Positions 1-4,796 of a stretch of 5,652 nt of DNA are shown here, piece by piece; within the stretch, counting starts at the first letter, position 1, and each line of letters starts with the position of its first letter. The position numbers were made by a program, and so were the translations under genes. The DNA comes from Patescibacteria group bacterium. Lineage in GTDB: Bacteria; Patescibacteriota; JABMPQ01; JAHIRA01. Under the pieces are notes generated by a model. The model was not told the DNA's origin. It saw nothing but the letters and a program-made list of their open reading frames with translations, and did no database searches. The DNA lies in contig JAHIRA010000116.1 in assembly GCA_018818905.1 (NCBI GenBank), positions 1-5,652 on the forward strand. Direction: 5' to 3'.

Positions 1-1377
1 AACCTCTGAATAAAGCAAAGCATTTTCAAAAGCTAGAGAAGATTGATCCGCAAGCAAGCCAAGCATATCTAAATCTTCTTTCGTATAAGCGTTACTATTC
101 TCTCTTGCTCCAATTAAAACAAAGCCAATTAGTTTCTTCTTTCTCACAAATAACACAAGAACACTAGCCTTGTTTTTATCAAGTACCTCAACCAACCCTA
201 ACAAAGTCTTTTTCTTTCTAGCTTTTTCTTTAATTTCTTCAAATAGCAACACAGTTTCGGAAAAATTATAACTGCCTTCTTTTATCTGATCTATCTCCTC
301 TTCGCTAAGATCAAAGCCTTGACCTTCTTCTGGCAAAAAAGTATCTCTTCTTGTGTTTTCTCTTTGAAAAATAACGAGCTCTGCCTTATTTGCCTCAAAA
401 ACTTCTTTTATAATCTTAAAAACTGCTAGAACAATTTCACTAATCTCTATGCTAGCAGTGATTCTTTTTATTAGTCTCCTGACCATTAGGCGACTGTCAT
501 ACAAGCCGGCAAAAAGATACTTATTGGCCAGTTTTAGGTAGGCATTCTTCAAATAATTAAATGAAAACGAGCCAAGAAGCAACGCGAAAACACCAGCGAC
601 TGACTGAGGCACAAACTCAACTAGAAATTTTTCGTTCAAATACATAATCAAGAGGCCTGCCCCAATCACTGTCCCGGCGGCAGCTGCGTAGACAAAGCTT
701 TCGCGAAAAACAACTCTTATATCCATCAATCGGTATCGGAAAATTGCGTAAGCAGTGAAAAAAACAAAGAAAATAGAAAAAGCAGGTCCAACTGTGTTCA
801 GGTAGAAAATATCAAAAACCGGTAGTATCACATTTGATAGCAAGGCAGGGGTAGCAAAAAGAAACAAACCAACCAAGAAATACTTGAATTGTAGCTTCAA
901 TGATCCTTTTGCTCTCCTGTGCCTTCTAAACAAAATAATCAAGGACGAAAAGAAATAGCCAATCACATAGATAACAAAGAGCGAATACCAAGGCCCTCTC
1001 GTAGTTACCAAAACACCATCGACAACTGCAACACCATCAAAAACAGCTCCCTTAATAAAAGAAAGAACAACAAAAATTACTGTGGGAACTAAGAACAGAT
1101 AGTATTTCGAGTTAAGTTTTTTTCTCTTCGGATAAACCAAAGAAAAAAGGAAAAAGGAAAAAATCAGTATGGACCCAAACGCAAAAGCTAGCTCTGCAGC
1201 TAAAACACTTTCGTAATTCTTCGCCATCAGAATTGCACCTCCCCAACCAACAAGCGTAAATGTCAGAAGACCGAGCGCCTTGTTTACCAAACGCCCCAAT
1301 CCCTTAGATAGAATCAAAATACTCAAAAATATCTCAGAAAGAAGCAGGATAATAGTTAGTAGATCAACAAAACTCAT
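1..1377 (-). CDS. Membrane sensor histidine kinase, N-terminal 459 residues (7TM-type sensor + GAF); C-terminus beyond left edge
   Basis: Reading the minus strand from the ATG at 1377 gives 459 codons without a stop up to the window edge. Residues about 4-276 are strongly hydrophobic with some eight to nine predicted spans (for example 4-24, 59-82, 92-110, 130-150, 191-213, 224-246, 257-276). The motif RYRLMDIRVVFRESFVY at 214-230 is typical of the N-terminal 7TM region of histidine kinases (HisKA_7TM-like). From about 310 a soluble alpha/beta stretch follows, ending LIGFVLIGARE...YTKEDLDMLGLLADQ...ENALLY (417-456), the usual close of a GAF domain leading into a coiled linker. The HisKA and HATPase domains are not in the window, so kinase function is inferred from the architecture. 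The start is fixed because the codon just before the ATG is the TAG stop of the response regulator, in the same frame. It is the third gene of a minus-strand operon; the adjacent receiver is its probable partner. The GAF ligand is unknown. Confidence 0.85.
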   Translation of the reverse strand, partial: MSFVDLLTIILLLSEIFLSILILSKGLGRLVNKALGLLTFTLVGWGGAILMAKNYESVLAAELAFAFGSILIFSFFLFSLVYPKRKKLNSKYYLFLVPTVIFVVLSFIKGAVFDGVAVVDGVLVTTRGPWYSLFVIYVIGYFFSSLIILFRRHRRAKGSLKLQFKYFLVGLFLFATPALLSNVILPVFDIFYLNTVGPAFSIFFVFFTAYAIFRYRLMDIRVVFRESFVYAAAAGTVIGAGLLIMYLNEKFLVEFVPQSVAGVFALLLGSFSFNYLKNAYLKLANKYLFAGLYDSRLMVRRLIKRITASIEISEIVLAVFKIIKEVFEANKAELVIFQRENTRRDTFLPEEGQGFDLSEEEIDQIKEGSYNFSETVLLFEEIKEKARKKKTLLGLVEVLDKNKASVLVLFVRKKKLIGFVLIGARENSNAYTKEDLDMLGLLADQSSLAFENALLYSEV

Positions 1378-1737
1378 CTAGGTCTCGTTCTTAATCACCC
1401 TCGCCACCTCCCCAAGAATCCCCTCCGGCCCTGTTTCTGACTTCACAAAAAAACCATCGGCTCCGAGCGCCAGACATTCTTTTTTCTCTGTTGGTAAATT
1501 TGTAATCACGATGACAGGAACACTGCTTTTTTCTTTAATTACTCCCAAGATCTCTTGGCCTGACTTTTCTCCCAGCAATAAATCCAGGAGAATCAAATCA
1601 ATCTCTTTGTCTTTTATCTCTACAAGATAGCTATCAAAGTCTTCCAAAATAGTGGCCTCATAGCCTTTGTCTTCTAAAGTCAGTTTGTAGAACTCGGCGA
1701 GCTCTTTGTTGTCTTCAATGATAAGTATTTTCTTCAT
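1378..1737 (-). CDS. Single-domain response regulator (CheY-like receiver)
   Basis: A 119-residue protein that is just one receiver domain. It begins MKKILIIEDN with the acidic pair E8/D9. The phospho-acceptor is D52, at the end of beta-3 (IDLILLD). The switch threonine is T79 (VIVITN), and the conserved lysine is K99 after GFFV. The loop after D52 reads LLLGEKSG instead of the common xxMPxxxG, a mild departure. No output domain follows, so phosphorylation by the downstream kinase must be read by another protein, either through protein-protein contact or through the helix-turn-helix protein encoded just upstream. The start overlaps the stop of that gene by 4 bp (TCAT on the plus strand, ATGA in the message), which suggests translational coupling; there is no clear Shine-Dalgarno sequence. 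The stop is followed immediately by the kinase ATG. Confidence 0.93.
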   Translation of the reverse strand: MKKILIIEDNKELAEFYKLTLEDKGYEATILEDFDSYLVEIKDKEIDLILLDLLLGEKSGQEILGVIKEKSSVPVIVITNLPTEKKECLALGADGFFVKSETGPEGILGEVARVIKNET

Positions 1738-2078
1738 TTTTTTGGCTTAATCTTGCTCTTTAGTACATTGATAATAATCTCCTCCTCTTTTTTCTTGGGA
1801 TCAAATTTCTTATAAATTTCTTTAATTTGAGCGTCAACCGTATTGTTCTTGAATTCTTTCCTGAGCCGCAAAAGCTCTTTTAGAACCAGCAACTGATAAA
1901 CTGCTTTTTCGCTAACTCCCAGAATTTTTAGAGCCTGAACAATTAGCTTCTCGGAGATGTCTTTCTCTCCAGTTTCAAATCTAAACAGCGTAGTCCTGTT
2001 GATGTCTAGATCCCTGGAGAATTTGATTGTAGAAATTTTCTTTTCTACTCTTATTTTTCTAATAATTTTTTCTAGCAT
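1734..2078 (-). CDS. XRE-family helix-turn-helix DNA-binding protein
   Basis: A 114-residue basic protein. Residues about 5-56 fit an XRE/Cro-type helix-turn-helix: IRKIRVEKKISTIKFSRDLDI, then the recognition-helix segment NRTTLFRFETGE (27-38), then SEKLIVQALKILGVS (42-56). The remainder (57-114) is a lysine- and glutamate-rich helical tail ending KSKIKPKK; I recognise no ligand or protease domain in it. It is the first gene of the three-gene signalling operon and overlaps the response regulator by 4 bp. The plain reading is a local transcription regulator, possibly the missing output partner of the receiver or an autoregulator of the operon; neither is shown by sequence. The ATG at 2078 lacks a Shine-Dalgarno sequence. 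Upstream ATGs on the same strand are in other frames, so this start is the best choice. Confidence 0.85.
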   Translation of the reverse strand: MLEKIIRKIRVEKKISTIKFSRDLDINRTTLFRFETGEKDISEKLIVQALKILGVSEKAVYQLLVLKELLRLRKEFKNNTVDAQIKEIYKKFDPKKKEEEIIINVLKSKIKPKK

Positions 2079-2108
2079 ATCTTGACATTATTTTTCATGA
2101 GTAATATG

Positions 2109-2137
2109 ATGGTAGCAGACGCTGTCTTTTCTGGCAA
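2109..2137 (-). promoter_or_regulatory. Candidate sigma70 promoter for the HTH / response regulator / kinase operon
   Basis: On the minus strand TTGCCA (2132-2137) is followed after 17 nt by TACCAT (2109-2114). This gives one mismatch to the -35 consensus and two to the -10. Transcription would start near 2102, leaving a leader of roughly 24 nt before the HTH gene. The spacing is ideal but the -10 is only fair. No better alternative is visible before the ATG. Confidence 0.4.
2117..2127. promoter_or_regulatory. Small palindrome AGAC-GCT-GTCT in the spacer of the operon promoter
   Basis: Two 4-bp inverted arms around GCT lie wholly between the -35 and -10 of the minus-strand promoter. This is where a repressor such as the XRE protein encoded just downstream could bind. 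The arms are short, so chance is a real alternative. Confidence 0.25.
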
Positions 2138-2172
2138 CATATTTTTGTCCACTTGCACATTCTCATCCAGAC

Positions 2173-2181
2173 TTATCCACA
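2173..2181 (+). promoter_or_regulatory. Perfect DnaA-box 9-mer TTATCCACA
   Basis: The sequence matches the classical strong DnaA box exactly and lies in the divergent intergenic region, next to an AT-rich run (AATTATTATT). A weaker relative, TTGTCCACT, is at 2145-2153. There is no dnaA, dnaN or rep gene nearby, and one perfect box is not enough to call an origin. It could serve DnaA-linked regulation or be chance. Confidence 0.35.
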
Positions 2182-2188
2182 ATTATTA

Positions 2189-2205
2189 TTGACACTTCGT
2201 GACAA
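2189..2205. promoter_or_regulatory. Candidate operator, palindrome TTGaCAC-TTC-GTGaCAA
   Basis: A 17-bp inverted repeat with arms TTGnCAC and GTGnCAA and a 3-bp centre covers the whole -35 and part of the spacer of the plus-strand promoter. TGACA also recurs directly at 2190-2194 and 2200-2204, one helical turn apart. A dimeric repressor here would block RNA polymerase. The obvious candidate is the ribbon-helix-helix protein encoded 64 bp downstream, since many such proteins repress themselves at short inverted repeats. Confidence 0.5.
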
Positions 2206-2217
2206 ACTTTATATAGT
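2189..2217 (+). promoter_or_regulatory. Near-consensus sigma70 promoter for the ribbon-helix-helix gene
   Basis: TTGACA (2189-2194, perfect -35), a 17-nt spacer, then TATAGT (2212-2217, one mismatch to TATAAT). The start of transcription is expected near 2224. This is one of the two best promoters in the window. It is overlapped by palindromes, which suggests it is repressed. Confidence 0.75.
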
Positions 2218-2226
2218 GAATTCACT
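2215..2226. promoter_or_regulatory. Perfect 12-bp palindrome AGTGAATTCACT across the -10 and transcription start
   Basis: It overlaps the last three bases of the -10 hexamer and runs over the expected transcription start. Its GTGA/TCAC half-sites resemble the GTG/CAC parts of the palindrome at 2189-2205, so it may be a second operator for the same regulator. Confidence 0.45.
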
Positions 2227-2232
2227 GCTGTC

Positions 2233-2246
2233 CTGTTGGGCAACAG
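2233..2246 (+). promoter_or_regulatory. Leader hairpin CTGTTG-GG-CAACAG
   Basis: Perfect 6-base inverted arms separated by GG form a compact stem (5 bp with a GGGC loop in RNA) in the untranslated leader of the ribbon-helix-helix message. It contains the alternative TTG start at 2236, which would therefore be occluded. This favours the ATG at 2269. Confidence 0.4.
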
Positions 2247-2268
2247 TTACAAGCTAAGACACAAAAGT

Positions 2269-2451
2269 ATGGATAAAAAGTCAACTAGAAAATACACCCT
2301 TAGAATCACCAAAAACCTAGATCACTTCCTGGAATGGAAGGTCCAGAACACCAAACTCTCCAAGGCTCAGTTTATTAGAATCGGCCTAATGAAAATCATC
2401 TCCGACGATAAAGAATATCAGAATTTCTTGAGCAAATTTGAATTAAAATAA
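2269..2451 (+). CDS. Small ribbon-helix-helix (CopG/Arc-like) DNA-binding protein
   Basis: A 60-residue basic protein with the layout of a ribbon-helix-helix monomer. A beta strand (RKYTLRIT, 7-14) would pair in the dimer and enter the DNA major groove. Helix A is about 15-28 (KNLDHFLEWKVQNT), then the turn and helix B LSKAQFIRIGLMKII (30-44). A short tail (45-60) follows. The reading frame extends upstream to a TTG at 2236 (71 residues), but that TTG sits inside a leader hairpin only about a dozen bases from the predicted transcription start and adds nothing to the domain, so I prefer the ATG. There is no clear Shine-Dalgarno sequence for either start. Close homologues act as plasmid copy-number repressors, antitoxins or autorepressors. 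No toxin gene is recognisable downstream. Palindromes over its own promoter support autoregulation, by inference. Confidence 0.75.
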   Translation: MDKKSTRKYTLRITKNLDHFLEWKVQNTKLSKAQFIRIGLMKIISDDKEYQNFLSKFELK

Positions 2452-2480
2452 TTGACAGCAAAGATGAAGTCCCCTATCAT
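2452..2480 (+). promoter_or_regulatory. Near-consensus sigma70 promoter for the exported-protein genes
   Basis: TTGACA (2452-2457) starts on the base after the ribbon-helix-helix stop codon. After a 17-nt spacer comes TATCAT (2475-2480), one mismatch to consensus. The predicted transcription start near 2487 leaves a leader of about 97 nt before the ATG at 2584, which contains the hairpin at 2493-2560. It is the only good promoter between the small regulator and the secreted-protein gene. Confidence 0.6.
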
Positions 2481-2492
2481 GAAATCAGTAAC

Positions 2493-2560
2493 AAAAAAGC
2501 GGAGAAGGTTGCCACCATTGTTTGTATTGGAAAAATGGCGGCAAGTGATTCGCTTTTTTT
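2493..2560 (+). terminator. Long hairpin ending in T7: intrinsic terminator or leader attenuator
   Basis: The outer stem pairs AAAAAAGCG (2493-2501) with CGCTTTTTT (2551-2559), 9 perfect pairs, extendable by a G-U and an A-U pair. After a small internal loop, TTGCCACCATT (2509-2519) pairs with AATGGCGGCAA (2534-2544), 11 positions with one A-C mismatch, around a 14-nt loop. Seven T's (2554-2560) follow the GC part of the outer stem, as in a Rho-independent terminator; the A-tract on the other side would allow termination in both directions. Its place is ambiguous. It could end the ribbon-helix-helix message, but the promoter at 2452-2480 lies upstream of it, so it could equally be a conditional attenuator in the leader of the next gene. 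Confidence 0.6.
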
Positions 2561-2583
2561 GATGAAATTATTTAGTTAATGAT

Positions 2584-3663
2584 ATGATGATGAGAAAAAT
2601 TGCTTTGGTTGTAATGATGACAGCCGTTATGTTTGTTTTTGTTCCCTATGCTGGAGCTGATGCAGCTGAGAGTAAGGAGGAGATTATTAATAGAGTCCAC
2701 GGAGAGATGTTTGGACGTGGCACAAAAGCTACCCAGTTTTGGATTGATCATTGGCCAAATGGTGGTGAGGTGGAGTTGAGGAGGATCTTTAATAGTAATA
2801 CTAGTTACAGAAGTGCTATTATTGGGAATGTTTACTATACTTATCTTGAAAGAGACCCTAGACAAGACGAAACAGACTTCTACATCAAACATCAGACAGA
2901 TTTAAAGAGAATCGGTAACTACCTCTCCCAATCAAAAGAACGAAGAGGCAATGTGAACAAATTATACAAACACTACCTAGGAAGAGAACTATCTGACACG
3001 GAATGGGGTGATAGAGTCAGAAGAGCCAAGGAGGGAAAGGCTAGAACCATTTGGGAACTTGAAAGAGAACTAGTTGCCTCCAAGGAAAGACAAGATAAAG
3101 TTACAGACCTATTCAGGGAAAAATACGACAGAATGCCAAATACAATCGAACATGACGTTCTATTCAAATATAGCATTCCTGAAAAAAAGAATAACAAGAG
3201 TATTGCTAGTATCAGGAAGTTCTTAAACGGAGAAAAGTATCTTGAGCTTCGAGCATCAGACCAAGACGGTGATATTGATGGCTACGTACATGATAATGAA
3301 TGCATGGTCTTTGCTTTCATCAATTACGGCACGACAGACGTTGATGTCCGCGGCTTTAAGCTCAAAAGCGGTGATCATGTTGCGTCATTATCAAGTTTCC
3401 CAACCTATGTTCACCCATATCGTCAAATGACGATTGGACCCAAGGAGTACTTCAAATATGATTACACCGACGGCAAAGCTCCTCACAAGTGCAACCTAAA
3501 ACTAAACCACTACGGACTCAATGTGACCGCAGAAGAGTATAACGATGACTTCCGCAAAATCAGAGAAAGATACTATGCTAATGAAGAGGTTTATCTGATT
3601 GATGGTAATGGTGTTGAACTAAGTAATCTTCATTTGCCAAGAGCCTCTGACTTTAACTACTAA
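2584..3663 (+). CDS. Secreted protein with DUF4214-like repeats and a C-terminal lamin-tail-like domain
   Basis: A 359-residue exported protein. Residues 1-27 are a signal peptide: the charged start MMMRK, a hydrophobic core to about 20, and a cleavage site around AGADA. Four helical repeats follow at about 34-76, 79-119, 123-170 and 172-220. Each has the form of an LY/VY-x-x-YLGR-like helix, then a W or F and an S-K-E-like end; the clearest is NVNKLYKHYLGRELSDTEW (123-141). This resembles DUF4214, a repeat common in large secreted and surface proteins. The C-terminal part (about 221-359) is beta-rich: FAFINYGTTDVDVRGFKLKSG (near 243-263), IGPKEYF (284-290), LKLNHYG (305-311), EEVYLIDGNGVEL (334-346). 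That pattern is a lamin-tail domain (LTD). A binding or cell-surface role is plausible; no catalytic site is seen. Three ATGs (2584, 2587, 2590) are possible starts and none has a Shine-Dalgarno sequence. The next gene starts 8 nt after the stop, implying co-transcription. Confidence 0.8.
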   Translation: MMMRKIALVVMMTAVMFVFVPYAGADAAESKEEIINRVHGEMFGRGTKATQFWIDHWPNGGEVELRRIFNSNTSYRSAIIGNVYYTYLERDPRQDETDFYIKHQTDLKRIGNYLSQSKERRGNVNKLYKHYLGRELSDTEWGDRVRRAKEGKARTIWELERELVASKERQDKVTDLFREKYDRMPNTIEHDVLFKYSIPEKKNNKSIASIRKFLNGEKYLELRASDQDGDIDGYVHDNECMVFAFINYGTTDVDVRGFKLKSGDHVASLSSFPTYVHPYRQMTIGPKEYFKYDYTDGKAPHKCNLKLNHYGLNVTAEEYNDDFRKIRERYYANEEVYLIDGNGVELSNLHLPRASDFNY

Positions 3664-3668
3664 CTAGA
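3660..3668 (+). repeat. CTAACTAGA, first copy, 3 nt before the lipoprotein start
   Basis: The same 9-mer recurs at 4782-4790 before the second lipoprotein gene (6 nt from its ATG), and both ATGs are followed by AAAAA-rich codons. Here it covers the stop of the preceding gene. It is probably a remnant of the duplication that produced the two genes; it is not a Shine-Dalgarno sequence. Confidence 0.5.
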
Positions 3669-3671
3669 TTC

Positions 3672-4745
3672 ATGAAAAAGTTGATTACAATTTTGTTGAT
3701 GTTGGTGGTGGTTGGGGTGGTTTTTGGAGGGTGCAGGAAGGAAAATGAAGACGTAGCAGTCACTCAAACAGAGCCAGTGCAAGATAAAGAGTTTTCTGAA
3801 TTTATAGAATATGAAAACTCTAAACTGGGCTTTATGCTCTCCTATCCGAAAGAATGGGAGCATGAAGAAACAATTACCAAAGAGGAACGTTATGTTCGCT
3901 TCTCACCCCCTCAGGATCAAGAGCTATACAAATATCTTTCCGTGTATATAGGAAATGACCACAGAAGTCTAGAAGAGCTTGCAAAGTACCATGGAACTGA
4001 AACTGAATACGAAAAGGTAGACGACAAAACTTATGTATACAGAAATAAACATACTGGATACAAAAACCAGTATTCATCTTCTTTCATCAAAAAGAATGGG
4101 GATAATTTCTACATAGTCTCAATCGATCGTTCCAAAGAGGATAATAAGGCGCTCACAACTTCACTTTTCGATATGGTCTATCAATCTTTTTATGCTTTTG
4201 AACCAGATCCAGAAGAAATAGTTATCCCTGATGGCCAAGAAGAAACTGATCCGATAATTAAAAACTGGAAGGTATATGAAAATGAAGAATATGACTTCAG
4301 GGTCCATTATCCAGGAAACTATGTAGTCCAAGAAAACATCGATAGTGAAGGGTTTCATGTAAAAATTAGAGTAGCAGAAGGAGGACACTTAGAAGATGTT
4401 TTTGAATACACAGATAGCGAGCTAAGCATTTCTTTTTCCAATTCTGAAAATGATCTTAACAAAGCCACAAAAAACTATGAAGATTACATTGCTAAAACAA
4501 ATCAAGACGACAAAATTGAAGCCGTAAATCACCGAATAAATGCTACTAATGCTTCATATTTTAGCAGGTTCATTGATCCAAACGAAAAAGAAGGCTATAG
4601 AAAAAAAGAAACTATCCTAATTTCAAGCGGAGATGGGATATTCAAGCTTTCCAGCACAGTTCCCGAAATGATTAATGTTAACACCTTGTTATTTGGTGCT
4701 GATGTTTTTGATAAATTTTTCAATTCATTTGAACTAATTAACTAA
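3672..4745 (+). CDS. Lipoprotein with two PsbP-like domains
   Basis: A 357-residue exported lipoprotein. The first 20 residues are a type II signal peptide, ending in the lipobox FGGC with the lipidated cysteine at 21. A charged linker follows to about 42. Two related domains then follow. The first (about 44-174) opens with YENSKLGFMLSYPKEW (47-62) and closes LFDMVYQSF (165-173). The second (about 198-355) opens with YENEEYDFRVHYPGNY (202-217) and closes VFDKFFNSFEL (345-355). The opening Y-x-N-x-x-(G/D)-F-x-x-x-YP motif is that of PsbP-like/DUF1795-like beta domains, found in many bacterial lipoproteins; assignment by motif is moderate. The family outside photosynthesis has no single known role, so the function is unknown, presumably at the outer face of the cytoplasmic membrane. 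The gene starts 8 nt after the secreted-protein gene and is followed by a diverged paralogue. Confidence 0.75.
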   Translation: MKKLITILLMLVVVGVVFGGCRKENEDVAVTQTEPVQDKEFSEFIEYENSKLGFMLSYPKEWEHEETITKEERYVRFSPPQDQELYKYLSVYIGNDHRSLEELAKYHGTETEYEKVDDKTYVYRNKHTGYKNQYSSSFIKKNGDNFYIVSIDRSKEDNKALTTSLFDMVYQSFYAFEPDPEEIVIPDGQEETDPIIKNWKVYENEEYDFRVHYPGNYVVQENIDSEGFHVKIRVAEGGHLEDVFEYTDSELSISFSNSENDLNKATKNYEDYIAKTNQDDKIEAVNHRINATNASYFSRFIDPNEKEGYRKKETILISSGDGIFKLSSTVPEMINVNTLLFGADVFDKFFNSFELIN

Positions 4746-4751
4746 ACTATC

Positions 4752-4778
4752 TTTAATGACTCCGCTTGTCATTTTAAA
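4752..4778 (+). other. Weak hairpin between the two lipoprotein genes
   Basis: AATGAC (4755-4760) pairs with GTCATT (4768-4773) around a 7-nt loop. TTT (4752-4754) can pair with AAA (4776-4778) across a TT bulge. The stem is short and AT-rich and is followed by no real T-tract, so I regard it as at most a leaky terminator or a processing site. Confidence 0.25.
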
Positions 4779-4781
4779 TAA

Positions 4782-4790
4782 CTAACTAGA
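4782..4790 (+). repeat. CTAACTAGA, second copy, 6 nt before the paralogue start
   Basis: Identical to 3660-3668 and in the equivalent position before a homologous gene, so the duplicated segment probably included a few bases of upstream sequence. Confidence 0.5.
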
Positions 4791-4796
4791 AATATC

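Noticed and set aside
2236..2268. An 11-codon N-terminal extension of the ribbon-helix-helix protein from a TTG start.
   Set aside because: The TTG is inside a hairpin close to the transcription start, has no ribosome-binding site, and adds nothing to the domain.
2109..2268. CRISPR array, tRNA or insertion-sequence end in the intergenic region.
   Set aside because: There are no spaced direct repeats of CRISPR type, no cloverleaf, and no terminal inverted repeats with target duplication. The palindromes fit promoter operators better.
2442..2579. A 45-codon open stretch after the ribbon-helix-helix gene that a -1 shift near its stop would add to that protein.
   Set aside because: It has no start codon until late, overlaps the promoter and the hairpin, and the site (A TTA AAA) is a weak slippery sequence. 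I see no homology in the translation.
2572..3197. Minus-strand reading frames at 2572-2892 and 2973-3197 opposite the secreted-protein gene.
   Set aside because: Their translations are low-complexity, Ser/His/Asn-rich and lack domain patterns. They are antisense shadows of a well-supported gene.
3660..4388. Minus-strand frames at 3660-3863, 3874-4077 and 4161-4388, and the plus-strand frame at 3242-3430.
   Set aside because: Each overlaps a gene with a clear signal peptide and domain motifs, and none has a promoter or recognisable product.
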